From NCBI GenBank assembly GCA_022385755.1, contig MU278378.1, forward strand, positions 78,346-142,345: 64,000 nucleotides of DNA, in the 5' to 3' direction. A program made the translations under genes and the position numbers. Origin of the DNA: Trametopsis cervina (Eukaryota; Basidiomycota; Agaricomycetes; Polyporales; Irpicaceae). Below the pieces are notes generated by a model that saw nothing but the letters and a program-made list of their open reading frames with translations, was not told the DNA's origin and did no database searches. Within the stretch, counting starts at the first letter, position 1, and each line of letters begins with the position of its first letter. Below are positions 43,860 through 55,299 of this stretch, piece after piece.

Positions 43860-45740
43860 TGGAGCATACTGCGTCGGTGCTTCGTTGTGTCCGACACCCT
43901 CCTGATCTTCAATTTTCGTGCCCCCCAGTTTGGTAATCCAGGTAGAACGTGCAGCCTGAGGGTCTTGGGTGTCCCCGCCCCCTGCTCGAAATAACCTCCA
44001 ACAAACCAGTCTGATCCCCAGCTCTATGCCGCATCCAGTACCAAGACCTTCTACTGTTTCTGCTTCAGTAATTCTTCGGATACATAACATGCATGGCCAG
44101 CATGCCACCCTCGCACCTCAATGAAGTGCTCCTCCACGGGAAGAATACACCTCACTACCTTACAACAGTGAACCCGGACATCGCGCTCTCCCCACCACGC
44201 AAATTTGTTGGGCATCACATAAGACTGCGGTCGCACGATGGCGCGTCACGGTGAATAGGTGAGGCGCAGATATGATACCCCATCGTTCCGTCTGCTGCGC
44301 TGCATTAATCTTAGGGCTCATGCCGGGTGAGGCACTGCAGCTCTCTATCTAACGCCGTAGCCGTAGCTATTCCTCCGGGGATTGCAATGATAGAAAACGT
44401 CGAAACGCTGGGTACAAGTATGCAGGTCCTTGGGAACACTGCTGTTGCGATTACAGGCGCGGTGATGTCGTCTCCAGCCCTATCCAACTATCTGGTGAGA
44501 TCCGTCGAGGCCGACGCAATCGTTGGTGTCGCGCTCAAGCTGGTTTGAGTTGCTGATTAATGTTACATGCACTCGAGGTCACCATTTGGTGGATAGGGTC
44601 CCATGGACTACCGTTTTACCGATCCAACACCATTACAAACCAATGCCTAGGAGATCAATAGCACCAGACCATCCAAAGGTCACATCACCGGTATGTGCGG
44701 CTGTCTCCCACACGTGTGCCAACCTGCTTATACGCCAATGTAATCAGAAGTGACATAACGCATACTGCAACGGTCCTTCGCTGCGTCCGACGCCAACCCG
44801 ATTCTCCGTCTTCATGCGCTTGAGGTTGGTAAGGTGAGAATGTGCAGCCTGAGGGTATTCGCGCTCCCTGCATACGTTCCGGACCCTCTGTCAGCCCGCT
44901 CCAAACAAACTTCCATAACTTACCACATCTCACCTTATTCCTCCATGGCTGATCATTACACATATTCTATACTGGCCATCGGGTGGGCCGTCCTCCGTTC
45001 TCCTTTTCGCTTCTTTCAACGATCGGATGGTCCTTCCACGCCTGTAAATGGTCTACAACGCATGTCGCTGTATTCCGTCCCTCTCTAAGTCAGCCCATTG
45101 TTTCTACACCGCATCCACCGGACAAACCTCTCAATGTCTCCGCTACAGTTACCCCTTGGCATCACAGTACGCAGTGGTCGGCAGGCCGTCCTCGTACTTC
45201 AGCGACATAGCGATCAACGGCGGAACGCCACACCGCGCTCGTCTCTCATGTTCTCCCAATATCATGTGGGAATATTACGCTATTTCCACCACTATATTGA
45301 CCACTACTATAAATGGCTACGGTCAGAAGACGATGTGTCTGTGTTCAGTAGGCACGGTGCAGATTGTTCTACCCGCTGCACTGCATTAATCTTTGACGGA
45401 GCCTTCTGTATAGTGTGTTCCGTATAATAGGAAACGTGGAAATGCTGAGCCAAACTACACGGGTCTCGGGAGGGCTGCCGCTGCCTCCGCCTCTATCTCA
45501 ATCGGGTATCACAGAAGCCTACATCAGAGGATGGTAAGCAGGTGAGGGTAGATATCATATGTCGTCTTTCTGTCTGTCCGCCCTCTGCGCTGCACTCATT
45601 CACTTTCGGAGCGCTCTTCCGTATAACGCCCTAGCGATTTCTCCGCGAATGGGAAACGTCAATGCTGGGTCTGGTCTCTGGACCATAATACGGCTGCTGC
45701 GATGACACACGCTGTGATTGCACTCTGGTGGCATCGATGA
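43860..45740. repeat. Dispersed degenerate repeat blocks, two to three copies
   Basis: Block Q: GTGCAGCCTGAGGGT is identical at 43949-43963 and 44842-44856, each about 75 bp after a CTTCGYTGYGTCCGAC element (43880s, 44770s); a third, weaker match to that element lies at about 42095. Block R: CTGCGCTGCATTAATCTT at 44295, CTGCACTGCATTAATCTT at 45376 and CTGCGCTGCACTCATTC at 45585, each followed about 90 bp later by a GAAACG...GCTGGG/GCTGAG element. Relative order is partly kept. They are old duplications with no coding assignment. Confidence 0.6.
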
Positions 45741-47003
45741 TCCATGTTCTACGGCACGTATACACCCCATGAAATGGAGGCGCAGCTCGAGCGGTGCGTC
45801 CGTACGTTCCGATTCAACGTCGGAGCTCGTGTCAGATACACATGCATGAGCGTAAACGGTTCAGATTTCGCCGTGCTGAGCTGCCTGAGCGGAAGTTGGG
45901 GTGAGCACTCATGAGAGCCTATTCAAGGACTCGGAGCCGTTGCCCTGTCTGTCGAGCGTTTAGAGATTGCAAATCCAGTGTGCTATGCCGCTGGTTGCAT
46001 CGGGTTGCGCGCACGCTCGTGTGCTCGGGCGCGAGCTGTGGCCGTTGCGCAATGCGCGAGAGGCTCGGTCCTCTATTCAACGGCTCCTCGGAAGAGAACG
46101 GGCTAATAGAGTCCTGATTAGGTGATTGGTGATTGGAGAGCTACGGCCGGCGGGAAAGGCCGCGCTATAGCTAGTCAAACTCATTTTTGAGTACGCATCT
46201 ATGCTCTAAAGTCGTGCAGGACACTGATTTCTAGCTCGTCGACATGTGTGAGATAAGAAATATCGTCGCTATTCCTGCTCCTTTGGTCGCATTTAGCCGA
46301 ATGAGAGCACGTGATCGTGACTTTATTGTCACGTGCCTCTGCCACCCCTGAGCTTTCAAATCGCGCATCGCTCTCGCGCCGCCTGCGTTCTTGCTTCTGA
46401 GCTCATGGAGGGTTCCGATCACAACCATAGCCTTTTCCAGCGTAACAAACGAAAACTTTCATTCGGTCAGACCATATAAGAGCCTTTTCATCCCAATAGG
46501 TGCGGGCGTGCTACGTGGCAAATCGACGCAATTGTAGCGGCTAGACTTGTCGGAACAGACCAACGGTCTGCTCCTGCGCTGAGACGTTCTCAGCCGGATC
46601 CATTATGCTTGGCAGTAATACTGATCGAAGTTTCTGAAGCTTTTGAACTTGGTATGATTTCTATATCTCCATAGATTTTGCTGTTGTTAACAAATGTTTT
46701 CTAAGGTTAACACAAGCAATTGTGCTCAAGGCCTGTTCCACTCTGCCTATATGGGTTCTTATCACTGACTCATGATGACCATAATTCGGGAATTTTGCCG
46801 CATATATACGTTTCCATCCCGCTTTTCGGAACTGTCACAACGCTGTGCTGCGCTTGGCCTCTGGCCGTGTAACGTGATCTCTAGCTACTTGGCCACAAAG
46901 TAGCACGTGACAAAGCTACCATGAGCCGTTATAACGGCCCAGAAATCGAGTCGCGGTGTGCGTGTGTCCCTACCACCTTTTATCCACCGTTCGTACTACT
47001 CCC

Positions 47004-49235
47004 ATGGAACCAGAAAGTCTATCTATACCAGCTCCCCACCAGCACAGAAGGTTCGTCATCCCACAATCCCCTGGATTTTCTTAGTTTGGCATTGACTCAC
47101 CCGTCTGCCTACCCAGGATCCCACACGCAGAAATATATTTTGTAGTCAGTCTGTCGCTTTTGTCTGCGACTCGACGGGAAGGCTGATAGCACCGGTACGC
47201 GACTGTGTAGATCATGGCATACCTGCACCCGACGGACCTGCTGCGTTTGAGCCGCGTCTCGAAGTGGTTTCGCGCGATGCTGATGAGCCGGTCGAGCAAG
47301 TGCATGTGGGCCGCGGCGCGCAAAAACGTCGACGGACTGCCCGCTCCTCCTAGTGTCGTCAGCGAGCCAAAATATGCCGCTCTGGTTTTCGAGCAAACGT
47401 GCTTTGTAAGAAAATAACGATATATGGTCGCCATGAGTTTATAATATTGATATGCACCTTCGAAACAGGGGTGCGGGTCGACACACGCTGTGCGTGTGAG
47501 CTTTGCTCTAGGCATCCGGTTTTGCACGACCTGCTGGGACACTCAGTGAGCATCGATTTTTTTTACTGCTATGTCCCCTTCGGGTGAACTGACATGCGTA
47601 TCATTCACGCTCTGAGCGTCGTCGATGGCCTGTACTTGCAGCGTCTGTACCAAGGATTGACCTCCGAGGACCTAGTGTTCGCACTACTCCCCTACATCCC
47701 AGCTAGTACGTGCATCACATTCCTATCCTCCGCTTACTATATCGTCTGAGTTTCATCGACAGAGTGCGTGAACCTCTCGCGGGACCCAATGGAGTACCGC
47801 AAATACCTCTATGCAGAGTTCTTGCAGGTCGTCCAAGTAATTACAGCCGCACCCAACATAAGCGCAAACGAATACGTCAACGAGCGGGTGCAGCTCGTGC
47901 AGACAATGCAGAAGGTGCGCAACGTCTCATATCTCTTCCTTGGGAGATAAGGACAATGGCGTACTTTGCCTTTAGCACGACGCGGAAGTAACGGAATGGC
48001 AGGCGATGTGTAAGATACGCAAGAGGCAAGAAGACGAGCGTATATCTGAAGAGAGGCATACCAGGCATGACATCAACCTTTCTCTCCCTCGGCAGGTCGT
48101 ATTGACGAACTATGTATACTATTTCTGCCAGCATCGAACAGAAGCTCTGCTCGCTGGGCTTCACGCCTGCACAATTCCCTACTACTGCAGATGACCACTG
48201 GAAGCGCCTCGTGTACCAACCGGAAGCTCTAACTCCTCGCAGTAAGCCCCCTTCTGCATCTTCTTCCACGCCTGCTACCACTGACTGCGTTCAGTCTGGA
48301 GGCTCATTCGGCGCCAGCTCATCGCACTGATCGCCGCTGAACCCGCAAAACGCCGCGCGCGCATTCAAGAACGCATCTACGAGGTCGCGATCATCTTCAG
48401 GGAATATGGGCGCACGCCAACGCAGTCGCAGTTGCCGGAGATGCCCCTGTGGTTACTTGTCAAGGAGAAGGCGATTCACGACGCGCTATGCGCAGACGGC
48501 GGGCACACGCCCATGACGCTCACCCGCTTCCTCAAGGTTTCGTTCAACATCCGTTTCGCGCACTACCTTACAGTCATCAACAGCCTCTTGAAGTCTATTC
48601 AGCACGATGCGGGCGGTGTGCGGACCGTAATTTCCGACTTGTATCTCGCGACGAGCATCTTCCCGTGCTACTACTGCCCACAGGCAGCCCCCGTCAGCAC
48701 GTACGGCTGGTACGACCTGGTTGAACATGTCCGGTGCGTCCACCTGCGCGACCGCAACGTGATCCTGCATGCCGACGCGTTGCGGACTGCGTCGGGCGAA
48801 ACGAGCAGAGCGGTGTTACGCGCGCTGGGGCTGTCTGCGAGCACGTCGTACAAGGACCTGACCGGCCGTGTTGTCTGTTTATGTGGAAAGGTCGGATTTC
48901 CACAACCCACAACATTTGCGAATCTGGTACGTTCCAATTCTGCTGCTTGCCTCTGCATCGTTGTCGTACTTATGTTCCTATGCAGCTGCGGCACATTGAG
49001 GAGGAACAAGTACCTGACCAGGGCGAGGCGTATAGACGCGGCGTGAGGTATGCTATATTGTATTATGAGTCTGTACGTGTGGAGATGGTGCTGACCTGCA
49101 ACTCACAGCATGACTGACGAGGGTGAGGCACAAGCGGTATCCCAGCACGACCACGGACTGTCGCATGCGGCCATGTTCGTCAAGCTTCTTAACCACCAAG
49201 AGATGTCTCAGATGGCAGAGCCGTTTGTTTGGTGA
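47004..49235 (+). pseudogene. F-box/zinc-segment protein, copy 2, with the F-box start exon apparently deleted
   Basis: Closest relative of copy 3. Exon 1 (47004, MEPESLSIPAPHQHRR) and the main body are recognisable: MAYLHPTDLLRLSRVSKWF at 47214, the CxxC pair (CFGCG ... RFCTTCW), YVNERVQLVQTMQK, LTPR, SDLYLATSIFPCYYCPQ with DLVEHVRCVH, RVVCLCGKVGFPQP and an intact end (LSHAAMFVKLLNHQEM). Between about 47125 and 47140, however, about 108 bp present in copy 3 are missing. These encode the basic segment and the first half of the F-box. Splicing would place a stop at the junction. A product could still start at ATG 47214 without the full F-box. Everything downstream is open, so the loss may be recent, or the gene may use the internal start. 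Confidence 0.6.
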
Positions 49236-50457
49236 GATAGCGCAACCGAGTTAGATTATTCTTTCCAGACAAGGGCGGTGGATGATAGTTGTACCGGCGC
49301 TTATTGCTGTAGCCCTGGTGCAAAGCTCCCTAGTACAGTAGCGGTGATACTAGAGGTGGGGCTGGCCTTGAATCGCTCATCCGACTGACTAGAGAGCGAG
49401 CGCCTTATGCGTGTAAATCAAGTGTATCATATTCTATGGCATGTTCTACATGACTTCGTCCGTTTTCATCCCAATACCTTATGACTGCTCCTCTGAATCT
49501 AAACAATGTCCGAAATGTATGGCTGGCCATTATCTGGCGGATCTGAAAGCCGCATATTATGACTGTGTGTCCATTACTATGTCGAAGGTCTGCGATGAAC
49601 GTAATTGCAGCGCCTAGGATTGATCGGCAAAGACCGAGTAGGCTTCCTCGCTTCCCCGCTGAGGCGTTTTCTGGATTGTATGCAGCAACGTTACTTACAG
49701 ACGATTCTGAACGTAAAGTACTTGACATATTGCCACCTGAGATGCCTTGACTAAATGATTATCTTTGCACTTTGCAGAGCCAAGTGTATGAAGAACGGCT
49801 ATCGGAGTATATTCAATCGCTTGTGTGCTCGTGCGCTCGATAGCAACGGAGTGGGCGAATCATCCATGTTGCACGAATATGAGGCACATATTGAGCCTTT
49901 AGGACATGTTGCGCTGGGTAGCAACAACATCTATCTGAATCGTCGCAACCAGGCCCTCAACCGCGACAACAATAACCTCGACCAGGCGCTTCGACATAGA
50001 GCGAGAAAACCAGGGCACCTGGGGAAGAAGGCCCGTTCGATTCAGGGCACCCAGAATGATCCTTGAATAAGGCCCGAGTTTCTGATAATGTTTGGTCTCC
50101 AAGTCTTGGCCGCCGCGTCGCTCCAACCGTATGTGGCGGTTCAAGCGCATGTGCCGCCGGTGGTATACGTCCCGCACGTGCACGCGGCCGTAGCATACTT
50201 TGAATCATGGCCATCCTGCTCAACGCCCCTTCTTCTCCGTCCTGACCTCCTTTTGCGAGGGCCGCAAGTCAGGAGTCCACCCGTCCTTGATCCCGTCCCG
50301 CATTTTGGATAGTCAAAACGATGAGTTGCCACCCATTCTTCGGCCACGGAACGCGAATTTCTGGCCAGCGGGCCACAGGATAGTATGTGCTGCACCAGTA
50401 TATGAGCGTACACGCCATGCGTAGACACCCATCTCACCCACCGCTCGAACTGCAATC
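49236..50457. other. Spacer between F-box copies 2 and 3
   Basis: Contains a 103-codon plus-strand frame at 49755-50066 (NNIYLNRRNQALNRDNNNL) with no family match that I can name, overlapped by minus-strand frames of similar length. I see no splice-supported gene. Confidence 0.4.
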
Positions 50458-52814
50458 ATGCCCCAACAAGGTCGAAACATCGCTACTCAGGCTCCCCGCC
50501 GATACAGAAGGTACTGTAGTCTGTCCCATACACGCACATTGTTTGTAGCTGACTTACCCGTCTGTGTTTCTACCCACCTAGGATACTTCCCGCCCCACAC
50601 CCACCCGTCCCGGAATACATCATTGCCCAACAAATTCAGCTTCCTGCCAAGCGCAAACGCACGCGCAAAGGACCGAACCACGGCAAACTCGCTCGTCTCA
50701 TTATGAACACTGTTCCAGCAGAAGTGTTTCTCGAGGTCAGTCACTCGCGTTTTTCTATAACCCGGCTAACGGCTTGGGTGCGCGACTACAATAGATCATG
50801 TCATACCTGCTTCCGAGCGACCTGCTACACCTTAGCCGTGTCTCAAAGTGGTTTCGCACGATTCTGATGAGTCGGTCGAGCTCGCGCATGTGGGTCGCCG
50901 CGCGCATGAATATCGACGGGCTGCCCGCACCCCCACAGGTTGTGAGCGAACCGAAGTATGCCGCGTTGTTTTTTGAGCGGATGTGTTTTGTGAGTACTTC
51001 AGGTCTGCGAGACTAGTAATACGGTGTATTGATACTTCCTTCGCTATTTGCGCAGGAGTGCGGGAGGTCCGGCTCACAGCGTGTGAGCTTTGCTCTCGGT
51101 ATACGATATTGTACTACTTGCTGGGACGAGCGGTAAGCCCCGATTTCCTCCCGCCATGTCCCCCTTCGGTGCACTGAAGTGCTTGTCATTTACGCTTCCA
51201 GTATTATCAACGGCCAATACCTGCTGCAGATGGACCGCGAATTGACCTCCGACCACCTGATTTTCAAACTGCTCCGATACGTCCCAACCAGTAAGCACAT
51301 CGCGCCTCGGCCGTCTGCTCTACAACGTTACCTGACCATCACGAATAGAACGTGCGAACATCTCCCCCGACCCGGCTCGCTACCGCGAGTACTACGCGGA
51401 TGAGTTCGTGGAAGTTGTGAATGAACTCAAAACCATGCCTGAGGGAGACAGAGACGTGTACGTCAATGAGCGTTTGCGATTCGTAGGGGTCATGCAGAAG
51501 GTGCGCAACATCTTCGGTATCTGCCGGCGTAGAGAGCGTTCTGACCACGTACGTTTCGTTTAGCACGATATGGAAGCCACGATATTATATAATAGGTGCA
51601 TGGAAGCGAAGAGGGAGGAAGGCCATCGTATATCCGAGGGGAGGCGCAAAGCGTACGGTGTCTAATTTAATCTGCCTCCCGCCAGATTGTGCTGACTAAC
51701 GATAAATCCCATCTCTACCAGTATCGAGCAGATGCTCGCACATCACTTCGACCCGTCCCACTTCCCCACCATCTCAAATTACAATTGGAGACGCCTCGTG
51801 TACAAGCCGCGTGCTCTGACGCCTCGCAGTACGTTTCCCTTGTCTTTCCGCACCCACACTCCACTGACGTCTGTCTAGTTTGGAAGGACATCCTACCACA
51901 GCTCATCGGGCTCATCGCTACTGAACCTGCCGAACGCGAAGCGCGCCGACAAGCCCGCGTCAATGAGCTATGGACCATCTGGGAGAGCTATGTGCACGAG
52001 ATCCCGCCATCGCCCACGGTCCCCTACCCTAGCGCTGCGGTCATATTCAATTCCCCAACAATCCAGGACGCGCTGCGCGCACACGACCACCGCGTGCACA
52101 TGACAATGCAGCGCTTCCTCGCTTTCTCACACAATGTCCTACTTGACCATGTCAACATGATCGTCCACTGCATGCGCGACGCGCTCCAACGTACGCGAAA
52201 CCACTTCGACGGCGCAGACGCGCTACCCGTGGCATTTCCGGACCTGCAGCTCGCTACGACTATCTTCCCGTGCTACTATTGCCCGCAGCCGAGCAGTACG
52301 TACTGCCACCGCGATCTGCTTACGCACATCCGACAGGTGCACCTGCTCGAGCGCGACGCGTTCCCCCGGCCGGAGGCGTTCGTGACGGCGTCGGGAGAGA
52401 CGAGCAGGCGGGTGTTGCATGCGCTTGGGCTGCCGGCGAGCACGCTGTACTCGGAAGTCACGGGACGCGTGGTATGTCTGTGTGGGAAGCAGGGGTTCGT
52501 GCAGCCGACATCGTTTGCGAATTTGGTGCGTTCGAGTTCCTTCTGATCTCCGGCTGGCGTGCTTATGTTGTCTTTTCGCGCAGCTGAGGCATATTGAGGA
52601 GGAGAACGCGCTTTTCCGACTGGCGGGTGGGCATAGCGCGAGGTACGTCGTGTTTTGTCACGAGTTTCGTACATGTTAAGCCGAGGCTGATTCTGTTGAC
52701 AGCACAAGTCATTCGGGTGCGTACCAGCACGACCACGACTTATCCCATGCGGACACGTTTGTCAAACTCCTTAATTACGGAGAGCCCCTCACAGGACTGG
52801 TGGAATATCACTGA
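50458..52814 (+). CDS. F-box protein with zinc-binding cysteine segments, copy 3
   Basis: First exons 50458-50510, 50582-50735 and 50795-50989 keep phase (MPQQGRNIATQAPRRYRR). A basic linker (AKRKRTRKGPNHGKLARL) leads into the F-box: NTVPAEVFLE|IMSYLLPSDLLHLSRVSKWF, then LMSRSSSRMWVAARMN. Next come CFECG ... RYCTTCW (CxxC pair), DPARYREYYADEF, FDPSHFPTISNYNWRRLVYKPRALTPR, a helical segment (LIGLIATEPAEREARRQARV), IFPCYYCPQ ... DLLTHIRQVH (C2H2-like) and RVVCLCGKQGFVQP. It ends HADTFVKLLNYGEPLTGLVEYH at 52814. It appears complete and intact and serves as the reference for the family. Likely role: SCF substrate adaptor; target unknown. Confidence 0.78.
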
Positions 52815-53143
52815 TTCTTTGGTTGGAGTTGTCAAACTGAACACGAGTCGAGTCTTGTGGGATGTCCCTTGGTGAAAGCGAGGTCGGCTTCACATCGTCT
52901 GCAGTGCTCTAGGGCTTTTGTATATGTTTAGTGTACTAGCGCTTCTATGACCTATGTTCTATATGCTTATGTATATGTTCCTCCCAATATCTCATGGCTA
53001 CATAGCTGATATACAGTGATTATCCTATCAATATGAAGTCAAGCCGTACACCGTAGAACACCTTCTGCGCGAGAACCACCTCTGGCTGTCGAATGTCGCT
53101 GTTCACGAATTAATAGATGGTAATTAATAGATGAGCGCAGCTA

Positions 53144-53533
53144 TGATTGCCCGATCGGATCACATTGCGGGCAGGCTTGCGTCGAAAGAACGAGACGAAG
53201 TGCAGATGCTAAGTAAAGGAGAAGTACGGCATGCGAGCAGACGTGAGACGGTGCGAGTGTTAGTCTCGTTCGAAGCCGGCTCCTCGATGTATGACATTGC
53301 AGTACCCGTTGCTCGAGTTCAAACAAGCATTACATGCACACCGCTCGCTGGAAGACGACCCGACGCTCGACAAGCCAGGTGCAGAGAACAAACGTCAATA
53401 AGGCTGACCTCCTCTGTCAGCCGGACGCTCTCGTGCTGCATACTTGAACAGCGTCGAAAGACTCGCCCGACGCGAGTACTGTGGGATACTTGGAATAGAT
53501 GGTTGCACCCAGGTTTGATTGCCCGATCGGATC
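53144..53533. repeat. 390-bp segment bounded by an 18-bp perfect direct repeat
   Basis: TGATTGCCCGATCGGATC occurs at 53144-53161 and again at 53516-53533. No inverted termini or coding sequence were recognised inside. Confidence 0.6.
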
Positions 53534-54809
53534 GTGTCACGTTTTGAGGGCTTATGTCTGCAGAATGCTGAACGAACACCGGAGTCGAATCGAGCCCAAG
53601 GAAACTTGACTACCTACATCTTCAAGTCTGGTTAGCCCTGGAGCGCAATGCAACCTCGTCCGGGCAGTTCGGCGAAGACAACATTGTACTGAACAAGGTG
53701 TTGTCCCTCAAGCCTTCGGGAGAGACCACACCCGCCACTTGTGGTCGCAAGTGAAGCTGACAACGACGTTTGTCTTTCTCCTCACGGATTCTGTATATGG
53801 CTCTGATCTTTGACCACAGGAAAGCTTCTGGAGAGGCCCGTACAGCCTTGATTTGCAAAACGTACAAGCGAGAACAAAGCTGGTGTAGACAGTGAGCCTG
53901 ATCTCGTAGCCTCGTGCGGGGAGATGGTCCTCCTGGACAGTTTGTGTAGCAGCGATGGAGGCGCGACATCTCGAGGCTCAGAAAGCTTTCCAAAACAGTC
54001 GCCATGCGTGAAGCATAGGATATCTGGCACAGTTGGGAATTCGGTCTGGAGTCATTATTGTGTGACAAGACGGGAAATGAGCAGTCCAACGGTGCGTTCT
54101 GCAGTGCCGCAATGGCTTTCTTGATCTTGCTGATCACCACTCACCCAGTGACTCCCAAGACTAACCATTTCCATCGATCGTTGAAGTCGCCAACGAACCA
54201 CTCACGGGAACTACAATGAATAACATGCTTGTCCACAGTAACTGGTCCCCCATTCCCCGGCTTTTTGTCGAAGACGCGGAAGCTCCAGGCACAGCTCTTG
54301 CAGGGTCGCGCATGCATGCTCCCCCAAGCAGCTTCCATTGTTCGCTTCGCAACTAACTCCCTCGAGCAGTACAAGGAGCGGAGCTCGATATATATGGTGG
54401 CCATCTATACTCATTGTTCTAGATTGTTGGAGCGGCTCATATATTTCTAGCGCAAGACCAACGCCGAGGTGTGCTGCAATCCTCGCGCACTTCTACCTCT
54501 CTTCTGACCCTGATTGTAGGTGCATCCATCCCGCCATGACCAACTTGACTGGGTTGACCGACGCACTCGTCAAGGTGTTGAGACACGAGGGCAGTCCGCT
54601 GAAGAGGCGAGCGGTGTAGGTCTGCGAAGCGTGCCCCAAGGCAGGACGGTCGCACCCGGTTGGGAGCGTCGTTCTCGAGGCTGCGTTGGCCTGATGGAGG
54701 TGAGAAGGTGGTCTGATTTCTATTTGGGTAGACCTTACTCGTACGTCACTACGTTGTGGATGTATTCGGCTGAGGTGAGGTGAGGCGAGGTGTAATAGAT
54801 TTGTAGACT

Positions 54810-54950
54810 ATGCAACGCTCCGATCCAGAATTGGTGGCGTACCGCTACAGTCAGCGTCTCCAGATTATCACTGACATTCCGCACGGTCGGCTCGTTACCT
54901 GGGTGGCCAACGGATGGTGTCCAGGGAAGACTGGTTCTCTATTTCTCTAG
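54810..54950 (+). pseudogene. Protein-like exon remnant
   Basis: A 46-codon frame begins MQRSDPELVAYRYSQRLQII and continues with IPHGRLVTWVANGW before a stop. It is preceded by an acceptor-like TTGTAG. The composition is that of real protein, but no partner exon was found. I cannot assign a family. It may be a relic of a larger gene. Confidence 0.3.
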
Positions 54951-55299
54951 GATCTCTGCGAGAAGGGTTTCGCAACAGCCGTGGCAGATTATTCGGTCAA
55001 AGTCTCCGCTATCAACTCGAACGCAGCACCATCCCCGTTCGTATATTAGGCATCTTCACTGTTGAGCGCATGTTTCTCCTATCATTGCGGTTTCAAGGGA
55101 TCTGTAAGCAATCTAGGCAATCTCAACCCCTCATTACGGTCATGGGTACGTACGGTCATCTCAATTCCTGTTTCATTTAGAACTGAGTTCTGACACAGAT
55201 GGAGTCGGTGTATGCCTGGGTGCATGGATATGTTGCTGATGAGAGCACAGGATACTTTCACCCTCATAGGTGTTTGTGCTTAGCGGTGTCACCCACATA

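Larger units (their letters stand above)
41190..47003. other. 5.8-kb gene-poor region made of diverged repeats
   Basis: No intact gene is supported. Open frames are short, and codon usage in them is not consistent. A 67-codon frame at 41536-41739 (NYVTFHFGKEDVNWDIPAQ) and a Cys-rich 68-codon frame at 45911-46117 are the most protein-like but unclassified. The region holds tandem and dispersed local duplications, listed separately. No transposase, reverse transcriptase or LTR could be recognised. Confidence 0.5.

Noticed and set aside
41190..47003. Hidden transposon
   Set aside because: No transposase, reverse transcriptase, integrase, helicase or terminal repeats could be recognised in any frame; only local duplications are visible.
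49755..50066. 103-codon frame between F-box copies 2 and 3
   Set aside because: Asn-rich, no family, overlapped by equally long frames on the other strand and with no splice support.
53622..54140. 172-codon minus-strand frame
   Set aside because: No domain, mixed composition, plus-strand frames of comparable quality, and no promoter or splice evidence.
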